64,000 nt of DNA from Planktothricoides raciborskii GIHE-MW2 (GTDB taxonomy: Bacteria; Cyanobacteriota; Cyanobacteriia; Cyanobacteriales; Laspinemataceae), in contig NZ_CP159837.1 of the NCBI RefSeq assembly GCF_040564635.1, forward strand, positions 2,646,001-2,710,000. Reading direction: 5' to 3'. The notes under the pieces are model-generated. The model saw only the letters and a list, made by a program, of their open reading frames with translations, did not search any database and was not told where the DNA came from. Shown here piece after piece: positions 46,531 to 55,419 of this stretch. The position numbers were made by a program, and so were the translations under genes. Numbering within the stretch: position 1 is the first letter of the stretch; every line of letters begins with the position of its first letter.

Positions 46531-47218
46531 GGTGTTTGGATCGTTTGGTTGGAGTGGAGAAGCGATCGACTTACTGGAAAGCAAACTAAAAGACGCGGGC
46601 TATCAATTTGGCTTTGATCCCATTCGCGTCAAATTTACCCCCACCGATGTTACTTTGCAAACCTGCGAGGAAGCCGCCATTGACTTTGCCCAAACCCTGA
46701 AGCGATCGCAGAAACTCCGCACCGCCAAACCCTCGGTGACTGCCGGAGGAAGCGATCGCACCGCCCAAGCTGTAGGTCGCATCGTCGGTTCCCTGTGCGT
46801 TGTTTCCGTCAAACGGGGAGATGTCACCAGTGGAATGTTAGCCTCTTAGGTTTCCCAAGCCACCTTTAATCCCCCCGGTCTGACCATTGCCGTAGCCAAA
46901 GACCGGGCAATGGAATCCCTAACTCATAATAGAGATAAATTTGTCTTAAATATCTTGGCCGAAGGTCGGCAATTGCGAAAGCATTTTATGAAACGCTTTG
47001 CCCCAGGGGAAGACCGTTTTAGTGGCTTAAACACCACGGAAGCAGCAAATGGTTGTCCCATTATATGTGATGCTCTGGCGTATTTAGAATGCGTGGTCAA
47101 AGACCGCATCGAATGTGGCGATCATTTGGTGATCTATGCGGTGGTTGAAAATGGTAAATTACTCAACGATAACGGTGTAACAGCGGTGCATTATCGCAAT
47201 ACCGGCAGCCATTATTAA
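46531..47218 (+). pseudogene. flv: Flavodiiron protein (Flv1/Flv3 type), C-terminal part with nonsense codon
   Basis: The surviving frame starts in the flavodoxin domain ([20 protein letters not shown]) and continues into the C-terminal flavin-reductase domain special to cyanobacterial Flv proteins (DRTAQAVGRIVGSLCVVSVK). It carries on after an in-frame TAG at 46847 (VSQATFNPPGLTIAVAKDRA, NGCPIICDALAYLECVVKDR). TAG replaces an expected TGG (Trp). The metallo-beta-lactamase diiron domain is absent. Both the truncation and the nonsense codon mark it as a pseudogene of the O2-reducing photoprotective enzyme. Confidence 0.88.
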
Positions 47219-47225
47219 TTAGTCA

Positions 47226-47622
47226 TTGGTTGTTAGTTGTTGTTGGTTGTTAGTTGTTGGTTGTTGGTTGTTGGTTGGGGAACGGGGAACGGGGTTCGGA
47301 GTTCGGAGGAGAGAGGAGAGAGAAGAGAGAGTTTTCAGAAGCATCCTCTTTGCTCTTTCCTCTTTCCTCTTTCCTCTTTGCTCTTTCCTCTTTCCTCTTT
47401 CCTCTTTCCTCTTTGCTCTTTCCTCTTTCCTCTTTCCTCTTTCCTCTTTGCTCTTTCCTCTTTCCTCTTTCCTCTTTCCTCTTTCCTCTTTCCTCTTTCC
47501 TCTTTCCTCTTTCCTCTTTCCTCTTTCCTCTTTCCTCTTTCCTCTTTCCTCTTTCCTCTTTCCTCTTTCCTCTTTCCTCTTTCCTGTTGCCTGTTGCCTG
47601 TTGCCTGTTGCCTGTTGCCTGT
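47226..47622. repeat. Large heptanucleotide repeat tract
   Basis: GTTGTTG/GTTGTTA heptamers (about 47228-47275) lead into about 34 units of CTCTTTC with a few CTCTTTG variants (about 47346-47584), then about five units of CTGTTGC to 47622. The strand is almost purely pyrimidine for 240 bases. Because 7 is not a multiple of 3, all three frames stay open; the reading frames there are artefacts. Confidence 0.92.
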
Positions 47623-48592
47623 TGGCTATTGGTTGACTGGCACGGGCGTTGATATGAAAGCTTAGAATAATTTCAGTATCATTAAATACAATTTTGGGGG
47701 TTTCACCAGTGAATATTCACAAAATGGCGGCTCATTCCAAGACCTGGATCTTTATATTTCAAAAAAGGAAACTATTATATACAGTTTAAGATTGATTAGG
47801 TACAAAGTAAAAATATGTCATTCCCGCCGGATCGGGAATCTAGATAAGTTATGTAAAAATTTATGTAAAAATATGTCATTACCGCCGGATCGGGAATCTA
47901 GATAAGTTATGTACCTCACTAACGTAACAAACGCTGGATTAAACTCTGAAAGTAAAGCCCAAGAAAATCTTATCGTAAGGATAATTTAGGTAAATGGTAT
48001 TACCAAATTACCCAGACTTTACAAATTGTCACCTAAATGGGGCTTGACAAAAAAATTATGATTCTGTATCTTAGTTTGAGTCTGATGACAGTCTGATTAG
48101 GATACAAGAGTCAAATTTTTGACTTTTCAGCCATTCTATTCTCATACCAGGAAGTAGATTCGCTCTGATTCAATGCAGACCGAAAGGCAAACCGTGATCA
48201 ATTTCGATATTTCGTCGATCAGTCATTTAATGAGACGGCAATAAAGAGATCGATGTACACCAAAAATACATACCTAAATTTAGACCGCTGGTATTGCCAG
48301 ATACTCCCTAAGAGTGGCGATGAATTGAAGCCGTAAACATTACTGGAGACTCACTCAAAGCATACATATCTTACAGCGCTTTTCAGATCGATAAACCATA
48401 TTGAGACAGTCCGGCAAATTAAAATCAACCATATGTTGTTCTTTGCTTAAAAGAACAGCGGTCTAAGATATGGTCTGAATCCAGGGGAAATCACTCGGGA
48501 TCGAAACAAACAATAATTGCCAAAAAACTTTGTTTGCCAAAATATAGGTTTTTTGGGAAAAAATTACCCAAATAATCAGATCTGAAACAAAT
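47623..48592. other. Long intergenic region upstream of the glucan-lyase operon
   Basis: About 970 bases without a gene. At about 47813-47910 lie two tandem units containing TGTCATT(C/A)CCGCCGGATCGG followed by GAATCTAGATAAGTTATGTA. Further on, AAGAGTCAAATTTTTGACTTTT (about 48105) is a small inverted repeat. The operon's promoter and leader must lie here, but I see no confident promoter. Confidence 0.6.
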
Positions 48593-49909
48593 ATGACAGA
48601 CAACCTTCCGATTCCTAAATTCAGAAGGGAACTTGTAGAAGATCGTCGTCAAGACGGCTACTGGATTGAAGCAGTCAACATCGATAATGGCTCTAACCCC
48701 GATATCATCGGATATGGAATGGGTCTAGGAGAAGTGACTTGGTATCGAAACAGTGATTGGAAAAAGACACTGATTGCCAAATATATCGGTCCCGTTGGTA
48801 TGCATCATGCCGACGTGAACGGGAATGGGCGAGACGATATCATCATTTGTTACCAGTACGGTCAGACGATGATCAATTGCGATCCCGATGGTGGCAAAAT
48901 TGCTTGGTTGGAAAATCCGGGCAATAACGAGCCGTATTGGAATAGCCACTACATTGGCCGCGCCACTTCCATGCATCGCTTGCGGGTCGGTTATTTTACC
49001 CAAGAAAGCAAACTACAAGTTCTCGGATTGCCTATTGTTGGGCGGCCCAATGATGTCCACTCGATTACGCCGATCAAACTATTTACTCAGCCAGATGACC
49101 TTTACGGGGCTTCCCAATGGCATGAAGAAACCCTGAAAATATACGACAAACAATACTACGAAGCCAATCAAACCAAGCCAGATCCCAACGATCCATCTAA
49201 AGATCGGTTACTTGTTTTCCATGTGATTCATGGTGTGTCGCTCAAGAAGTATGGCAAGAAGTCCGGATCCAATCTTGATTCGGTTCTGGTTGCTTCGGAA
49301 GAAGGGATTACCTGGCTGTACTTCTGTCCCGAGGACAACGTATGGTATGGCCAAATTCTCGGTACGGGTGAACTAACCCAAGTCAACCGAACGGGTTTCA
49401 AAGGAAGTGGTAACGTGGATGCTGGCAAGATCGGAGATGACGATTTTGCTTACATCCCCACCGTCGAACCGTTTCATGGCAACACGGTCTGTGTCTATTA
49501 CAAAACAGAATACACAGAGGAGAATAAAAACTCCCTGACGGGTTGCACCTGGAAAAGAGTCGTGCTCGATGTTTACGGCGATCCCAACCAGATCGGAGAA
49601 GGTCCAGGACATTTCACCATCTGTGCAGATTTTGATAACGATGGAGAGGACGAGTTTCTCGTTGCCCTGCGCGGTCCGATGCCTTGGCAAGGAGTCTTTT
49701 ACTATAAGGCGATCGATGTGAAAAATGGCATCTTCGCTAAATGGCGGGTCTCCGAGGATTCTGCCGCTCGTATAGCTGTTGCTGATTTTGATGGCGATGG
49801 ACGCTTGGATTTTGCCACTATCGGTTATTCCGTAGCTGGATACTATTGTGCGGATAATCCATCTATTGTGGTTTACTACAACGATTTTGCTCCGCACAAA
49901 GGAGGTTAA
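48593..49909 (+). CDS. Aldos-2-ulose dehydratase, beta-propeller part (FG-GAP/VCBS repeats)
   Basis: 438 residues, no signal peptide. The sequence matches the N-terminal half of fungal aldos-2-ulose dehydratase (pyranosone dehydratase, EC 4.2.1.110/4.2.1.111) as I remember it. Shared elements are QDGYWIEAVNIDNGSNPDII, then IGYGMG, VGMHHADVNGNGRDDIII, IAWLENPGNNEPYW, ATSMHRLRVGYF, and late TVEPFHGNTVCVYYKTE, ICADFDNDGEDEFLVA, RIAVADFDGDGRLDFATIGY. The D-x-[ND]-x-[DN]-G motifs are calcium-binding loops of a seven-bladed propeller. The fungal enzyme acts on 1,5-anhydro-D-fructose (and glucosone) to give microthecin-type products. The cupin half is the next gene, 61 bases on. A generic FG-GAP protein is the weaker alternative. 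Confidence 0.82.
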   Translation: MTDNLPIPKFRRELVEDRRQDGYWIEAVNIDNGSNPDIIGYGMGLGEVTWYRNSDWKKTLIAKYIGPVGMHHADVNGNGRDDIIICYQYGQTMINCDPDGGKIAWLENPGNNEPYWNSHYIGRATSMHRLRVGYFTQESKLQVLGLPIVGRPNDVHSITPIKLFTQPDDLYGASQWHEETLKIYDKQYYEANQTKPDPNDPSKDRLLVFHVIHGVSLKKYGKKSGSNLDSVLVASEEGITWLYFCPEDNVWYGQILGTGELTQVNRTGFKGSGNVDAGKIGDDDFAYIPTVEPFHGNTVCVYYKTEYTEENKNSLTGCTWKRVVLDVYGDPNQIGEGPGHFTICADFDNDGEDEFLVALRGPMPWQGVFYYKAIDVKNGIFAKWRVSEDSAARIAVADFDGDGRLDFATIGYSVAGYYCADNPSIVVYYNDFAPHKGG

Positions 49910-49970
49910 GCGATCGCGCGATCGCTTCAATTACTGTACCCCAAAATCGCCAATTTTTTCTCGCAAACAA

Positions 49971-50690
49971 ATGTCAACTAACAAAGTCAAAGTTCTTAAC
50001 TTTTCCGGGGATTATATAGACGCGAAGTTCGTTGAAAATGTGGAAAACTATCCCATTCATAACCGTACTATCGTCGTTAACCCAGAAGAAACTGATGCTT
50101 ACTTGAGCGAAGCGAACCGCAGTATTATTCCGTGTTTCTCATCCACCATCCTGGAAAATACGACGATTAAAGAAGCAAAGTCCTTACTGTTGCTTGAGGT
50201 GGTAAACACCAAAAATATCGGCAATATTGTCTTTGAAACTGGGTGGGATCTATTAGGGAATTTTCCCGACTCTGGCTTTCCTAAAAACGTACAGTTGTGG
50301 AAGTCTCCCCAAGACGAAGCGGGAATTCTAGAAGTCGATCCATATTTTATGTCCCGGCAGAAAAGTGTGCCGAGTCAAAAAGAAAAGTTCTCGGTTAAAG
50401 TGAACCTCTGGTTCGCACCTTCCCATACCGATTGTGCCATCCATAACACACATGATTTTCTGGAGATTCACACCCAAATCTTTGGACAGGGACGAATGCA
50501 GAAGTTCAAAGTGAAAAGTTTTGACAGTCTGTATGAAGACCTGATTATGACTGAGGGATATACCCAGATCGTTCCATTTTGTGAAGTTCACGAAAACCAG
50601 AAATATACCTATCCCTGGCATCAGTATTATTCAGACACCGATTGCATCTGGATGGCGATTGAATATCACCCAAAAAAAAATTCTAACTAA
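49971..50690 (+). CDS. Aldos-2-ulose dehydratase, cupin part
   Basis: 239 residues from ATG 49971. The cupin metal site is visible as AIHNTHDFLEIHTQIFGQGR, supplying His, His, Glu and His, and FCEVHENQKYTYPWHQYYSD follows. The same segments occur in the C-terminal half of fungal aldos-2-ulose dehydratase (HNHVEASFCEIH and DTIDYPWHAW, from memory), which is a single chain there. Here propeller and cupin are separate genes in the same order, so they probably assemble into one enzyme. It lies 16 bases before the glucan-lyase start. The longer frame starting at 49848 overlaps the previous gene and is not used. Taken alone it would be an unassigned cupin. Confidence 0.78.
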   Translation: MSTNKVKVLNFSGDYIDAKFVENVENYPIHNRTIVVNPEETDAYLSEANRSIIPCFSSTILENTTIKEAKSLLLLEVVNTKNIGNIVFETGWDLLGNFPDSGFPKNVQLWKSPQDEAGILEVDPYFMSRQKSVPSQKEKFSVKVNLWFAPSHTDCAIHNTHDFLEIHTQIFGQGRMQKFKVKSFDSLYEDLIMTEGYTQIVPFCEVHENQKYTYPWHQYYSDTDCIWMAIEYHPKKNSN

Positions 50691-50706
50691 CAGGAGTAGT
50701 CAAGTC

Positions 50707-53700
50707 ATGTCCAACGACATTTTTCCACCAAAAATCGAAAACGGTAAGGCAAAGAACGTTTACAAATTTCTCAAAGTCGAGGAATATTTTGGCCGCTACC
50801 AAGAATGGGACAAACTGGGAGCAGTAGAAGGACATTCCTTCGATAAGGATAAAAAGACTTTAAGCCTTAATTTCAGTAAGGCTGGTGGCGGCAACTGCGT
50901 CATGTTGATCCAGTGCGTTCAAAACGATACCTTCCGAGTGCGCTTTAACCCCACAAAATCGAAAGTAGACCAATACAGCGATGTCAGTCACTTGCTCGAA
51001 AAGGCCAACTTTGATCTTGAGGACGAAGAGTTAAAGCAAAACTTTATCTTTGATGTAGATTGCAAAGAGGCTAACGGTCAGATTGTTTTGACAACCAAGT
51101 CTCAATATAATCCCATCGTGATGAAAGTGGTTGTCACCATCGCTCCATTCGGCATCAAAGTCTTCAACATCTCCGAATCCAATTCAGAGTTTGCAGAGAT
51201 TCCCGTTTGGCAAACCGCAGACACCCCAATTTACTACACTCCTCATTCACTAGACCCCAACAACCCAGAGGATTATGCTGTCATCCAAGCGGTGAAGAAG
51301 CCTGCCAACGCCAAGTATTTTGGATTTGGCGAACAGGGGGGAACCAAACTCAGCAAGAATACCGACCAGTTGAATTATTTCAACTTCGATAATATGCGGT
51401 ATCGGCAGATTTACGAGCGCGGACCTTTAGATAACCGGGAGCCTCTTTACCACTCCGAGCCATTCTTTTACGAGTTCAATGGCATTCCCGACAGCAATAA
51501 TGTCAATGCCGTTCTCCTGGACAACCCCAGTCAAGTATTCATCGATATCGGCTATAGCAACTCCAGTCGCTATATGTTCGGCACTCGCTTTGGCGATCTT
51601 GACTACTACGTCTTCTTAGGAGAAGATCCGAAGAACATCTTAGATAGTTTTACCGCCATCGTCGGTCGCCCCGGGTTGAAACCACGCTACGCCCTGGGAT
51701 ATCATCAAGGTTGCTATGGGTACGAATGTGCCGCTGACCTCAAGTGGGCTGTGGAGAAACATCGGGCTTGGGGCATTCCCCTTGATGGGCTGGCTGTAGA
51801 TGTGGATCTCCAAGATAACTACCGGACTTTCACTATCAAGCCGAATTACCAAACTAATAAGAACTGGCCTCACGAGCAAACGTTTGGCAATCACCAGGAA
51901 ATGTTCAGTTGGTTGCGCCAGCAAGGTGTGAAGTGCAGCACCAACATCACCCCCGTGATCAGTAGCCAAGACCTGGGCAACCCAGGTTACTACTCAACCT
52001 ACAAAGAAGGACTAGAGAACGGCTACTTTGTTCTGGACAAGCGCTACGATGCGGACAATCCCGACAGCAAGCACTACCAAGTCTACGGTAGCAGTCATGA
52101 ATTCTGTCCCAATGGTGGCTGGGTTGAAGGTTACAACAGCGGCCAACCTTACATCGGTGAAGTTTACTACGGAGACTTTCAAGGAAAACCCCTGGGAAGC
52201 CCAGGTCACTACTCCGATTTCGCCCGTCCAGAAGTGCGTGAATGGTGGGGCAAGCAATATAAATACCTGTTTGAGCAGGGGTTAGAATTTGTCTGGCAGG
52301 ATATGACCACCCCGGCAATCCGCGACAACCGTGGAGATATGAAGGGCTTCCCCTTTAAACTCATGGTCCACAGCGACTTCCAAGGAGAACTGGAGTTGAA
52401 GCCTGCCCTCAAAGTGTGGAACTTGTACTCCTACAATCTGCACAAAGCCACCTACGAAGGACTCAATAAACTGCCCGGACGGGAAAACAAACGCAACTTT
52501 ATCATCGGACGGGGCAGCTATGTGGGTTCTCACCGATATGCAGGGTTGTGGACAGGGGATAACTCTTCCGACTGGGATTTCCTCCAGATGAATATTTCCC
52601 AAGTCCTGTCTCTAGGGATGCATGCCTTGGCAATCACGGGGCAAGATATCGGCGGTTTTGAACAGTCAGCGGCTGACGAGAAGCAGAAGTGGGCTTCTCC
52701 AGAACTGGTGATTCGCTGGACTGCGGCAGGTGCTTTCTTACCCTGGTTCCGCAACCACTACGTTCGCAAAGGGCGCAAAGAGTTCCAAGAAGTCTTCCAG
52801 TATGTAGAGTGGTTTAAAGCATGGGGGAAAGAGATTCCAGCCCCCCAAGACTTGTACTACATGGTGCCGGAAATTTGCGGGCATTATATTAAATTGCGCT
52901 ACCGGCTGATGCAGTTGTTCTATGATGCATTGTTTGAGAACACCCTGGATGGTCTGCCCATTTGCCGTCCTTTGTTCCTCAACGATCCCCAGGACCAATC
53001 TCTCTACAACGATAAGGAGCAATTCCTGAACGACGAATTCTTCGTTCGCAATGATCTGCTCATTGCTCCAGTGTTGCGGCCTCAGTCTGAAGATAACAAC
53101 AATGGTCGGCGGGATGTCTATCTGCCCGCAGGTAGCAACTGGTATTGCTTTGTGGACAACGTTATGCCTCTTGGTGCGGCTGTAGAAGGGGGCACAACGA
53201 TACGGGATTTTGATGCCAATCTTAATACCCATGGCAATCACATTCACTTTATCGTTCCCATGTACGTCCGGGGAGGAGCAATTATTCCTACAATTGAGCT
53301 AGAACAATATGTGGGACAGTTGAATGCAGAAGGTAAGCCCAATCCGATTACCCTGAATGTTTATCCAGGGAAGGAAGGGGAATACACGATGTATTTGGAT
53401 GATGGCGTGAGCCGTTCTTCCGCCCCGAAAGCAGAAGTGGACGACGAGAAAGCCAACGACGAATATCGTGAGACTCAAATTACCCACCGCTACACCAGCC
53501 AAAAGACGCGGGAGATTAAAGTCGAGCGGATCCATGACGGATATACGCCCAAGTACGAAACCTATTTCTTCGTGGCAGTATTGCACGATCCAGGGGAAGC
53601 CAAGGGAAGTTCCGGTCCGTTGAAGAGCGTTACCATTGCCGGACAACAGGTGCAGGCTATCTCTAGCGGCAGTGCCGATCAACGGAGTCATGCTCTCCAT

Positions 53701-53805
53701 AATGCGGCCAGCAATGCCTGGTATTACAACGAGAATATCAACATCAGTTACATCAAGGTGTTTGATAACAGTTCGTCGATTACCATCAAGGCAGAATATG
53801 TCTAA
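50707..53805 (+). CDS. GH31 alpha-1,4-glucan lyase
   Basis: 1032 residues from ATG 50707 (AGGAG 10 bases upstream). Cleaves alpha-1,4-glucans and maltose by elimination, releasing 1,5-anhydro-D-fructose (EC 4.2.2.13). The catalytic barrel begins near residue 325 with ALGYHQGCYGYECAADLKWA and continues GIPLDGLAVDVDLQDNYRTF and VKCSTNITPVISSQD. The nucleophile is Asp532 in GLEFVWQDMTTPAI; GH31 glucosidases have DMNEP here, whereas the red-algal and fungal lyases have QDMTTPAI. The acid/base is Asp647 in GQDIGGFE. Beta domains follow, with LPAGSNWYCFVDN and YVRGGAIIP. The length agrees with known lyases (about 1040-1090). No signal peptide, so it acts on internal glycogen or imported dextrins. 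I see no HIP1 octamer in its 3.1 kb and more AAG/AAC codons than in the neighbours. Confidence 0.9.
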   Translation: MSNDIFPPKIENGKAKNVYKFLKVEEYFGRYQEWDKLGAVEGHSFDKDKKTLSLNFSKAGGGNCVMLIQCVQNDTFRVRFNPTKSKVDQYSDVSHLLEKANFDLEDEELKQNFIFDVDCKEANGQIVLTTKSQYNPIVMKVVVTIAPFGIKVFNISESNSEFAEIPVWQTADTPIYYTPHSLDPNNPEDYAVIQAVKKPANAKYFGFGEQGGTKLSKNTDQLNYFNFDNMRYRQIYERGPLDNREPLYHSEPFFYEFNGIPDSNNVNAVLLDNPSQVFIDIGYSNSSRYMFGTRFGDLDYYVFLGEDPKNILDSFTAIVGRPGLKPRYALGYHQGCYGYECAADLKWAVEKHRAWGIPLDGLAVDVDLQDNYRTFTIKPNYQTNKNWPHEQTFGNHQEMFSWLRQQGVKCSTNITPVISSQDLGNPGYYSTYKEGLENGYFVLDKRYDADNPDSKHYQVYGSSHEFCPNGGWVEGYNSGQPYIGEVYYGDFQGKPLGSPGHYSDFARPEVREWWGKQYKYLFEQGLEFVWQDMTTPAIRDNRGDMKGFPFKLMVHSDFQGELELKPALKVWNLYSYNLHKATYEGLNKLPGRENKRNFIIGRGSYVGSHRYAGLWTGDNSSDWDFLQMNISQVLSLGMHALAITGQDIGGFEQSAADEKQKWASPELVIRWTAAGAFLPWFRNHYVRKGRKEFQEVFQYVEWFKAWGKEIPAPQDLYYMVPEICGHYIKLRYRLMQLFYDALFENTLDGLPICRPLFLNDPQDQSLYNDKEQFLNDEFFVRNDLLIAPVLRPQSEDNNNGRRDVYLPAGSNWYCFVDNVMPLGAAVEGGTTIRDFDANLNTHGNHIHFIVPMYVRGGAIIPTIELEQYVGQLNAEGKPNPITLNVYPGKEGEYTMYLDDGVSRSSAPKAEVDDEKANDEYRETQITHRYTSQKTREIKVERIHDGYTPKYETYFFVAVLHDPGEAKGSSGPLKSVTIAGQQVQAISSGSADQRSHALHNAASNAWYYNENINISYIKVFDNSSSITIKAEYV

Positions 53806-53847
53806 TCTATGCCAGGAGGTGAGAAACCCTCCTGCTAATCGCTAAAT

Positions 53848-53889
53848 TCAGCCCTTGCTTGGGGTTTAAACTCCTGGCAAGGGCGCTGA
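53848..53889 (+). terminator. Stem-loop after the glucan-lyase gene
   Basis: GCCCTTGC (53851-53858) pairs with GCAAGGGC (53877-53884), extended by TCA/TGA. It is followed by ATTTTG only, so it is a weak intrinsic terminator. Confidence 0.5.
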
Positions 53890-53932
53890 TTTTGGGGGGT
53901 TTGAAACTGTAACGTAATTGTTGGACAGAGTT

Positions 53933-53966
53933 ACCCATTGCTACTCAAAAATGGGTAGCTTTTTTC
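53933..53966 (+). terminator. Rho-independent terminator
   Basis: ACCCATT (53933-53939) and AATGGGT (53950-53956) form a stem followed by AGC and a run of six T. The stem overlaps the left terminal repeat of the TnpB element, so it may belong to that element. Confidence 0.65.
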
Positions 53967-54173
53967 TTGCCGTCAGATATGGAGACATCACTTAAGTAGT
54001 CGGACATTTTGGCCGCAGGACTAATTTTCGTAAACATACTAGAAACCCTTGTGGCACAATAATTACTGGATAGATGTTCGGGGCATACTCGCCCTTATCT
54101 ACGTTTTGGCTGATTAGAGATTTTTGGCCAGCCGGATTGACAAGTTTAATTATATTCATATATCATTGTCAAA

Positions 54174-55419
54174 GTGAAACATTTACTCTTGTCGAGTCAA
54201 ATGCAGTTAGTTGAGAAGCATATAATTAACCGACAGCATAAATTTTGGCAGGAATGCGACTATTTAGCATGGCAATCGAAAAATCTTTATAACTCGGCTA
54301 ATTATGTCCAGCGTCAATACTTCTTTGAAACTAGAAAGTATTACAACTCGATTGATATTTACCACCAGACGAAGAACAAAGATAGCTTATCGATACCTAC
54401 CAACGAAGGTTAGTAAACAGATTGTCCGTCGAGTTGCTGAAACTTGGAAAGCTTGGTGCAGAGCGTTAAAAGATTGGTCTGGGCATCCTGAAAAATATTT
54501 AGGTAAGGCGAAAATCCCAGGATACAAGCATAAAGAACGCGGTAGAAATGTGGTGATTTATCCCAAGGATGCGATCTCCTCTCCACTGCTATCTCGAGGC
54601 ATTGTCAAGCTATCTCAGACTAATATTGAGTTGACCACTGAGGCTAATAATATAAACCAAGTACGAATTGTTCCTAAACTTGACCACTATGTAATTGAGA
54701 TTGTTTAAACGGTTAGCGAGCCAGATAAATTTGATGGTAAATATCTAGCTGGTGTAGACCTGGGTTTAAACAATTTGGTGGCTATAACATCCAATCATCC
54801 CGGTATTAGACCGCTGTTGATTAATGGTAGACCATTGAAAAGTATTAACCAATTCTTCAATAAAAGAGTAGCAAAAGCACAATCAATCAAGGCTTGTCGG
54901 CTGGTAAAACAGCTAAACAGCAAGCGAGATAGAAGGATTGACAACTACCTTCATACTGTGAGTCGGCGTGTTATTGATTGGTGTCAGTTAAATGAGATTG
55001 GTCAATTAATCATCGGGAAAAATCAACGATGGAAACAAGCTCTCAATATTGGGAAAAAGAATAATCAAGAATTTACCAATATTCCTCATGCCAAACTGAT
55101 TAAATTATTGACCTCACAATTAGCAGGGATTTCTGTAGTTTTAACTGAAGAAAGCTACACTTCTAAAGCGAGCGCTTTAAATGGCGATTATTTGCCGAAT
55201 ATCCAGGCTAAAATAGAAGCAAAAGTTGTGTTTAATGGTAAGCGTGTTAAACGTGGTTTATACTTGACTTCCACTGGTAGAATCATCAACGCTGATATCA
55301 ATGGAAGCATGAATATAGCTAGAAAAGTAATTCCCGATGCTTTTGAGGGAATAGAGGGATTGCCGTTTATTCCTGTAGTTTTAGACCTTTGGACTAAAAT
55401 TACAAACGTAGCTGTCTAA
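54174..55419 (+). pseudogene. tnpB: TnpB (IS200/IS605-type OrfB), broken
   Basis: RNA-guided nuclease of the IS605 type, ancestor of Cas12. The N-terminal part (frame from 54174) runs to KNKDSLSIPTNEG-stop. The continuation (YLPTKVSKQIVRRVAETWKA) is in the next frame, so there is a frameshift near 54390. A TAA at 54706 interrupts the sequence just before YLAGVDLGLNNLVAITS. The RuvC residues are otherwise present: Asp in GVDLGLNN, Glu in LTEESYTSKAS, Asp in INADINGSMNIARK. The zinc-finger cysteines usual in many TnpBs are absent, as in a common cyanobacterial subgroup. Not functional as it stands. Confidence 0.85.

Noticed and set aside
47226..47665. Three overlapping reading frames of 132-142 codons rich in Leu/Phe/Ser/Pro
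   Set aside because: They are produced by the heptanucleotide tract, which stays open in all frames; no start context and no protein-like composition.
49228..53700. Many 60-185-codon frames on the minus strand of the glucan-lyase operon
   Set aside because: All are shadows of strong plus-strand genes with recognised domains.
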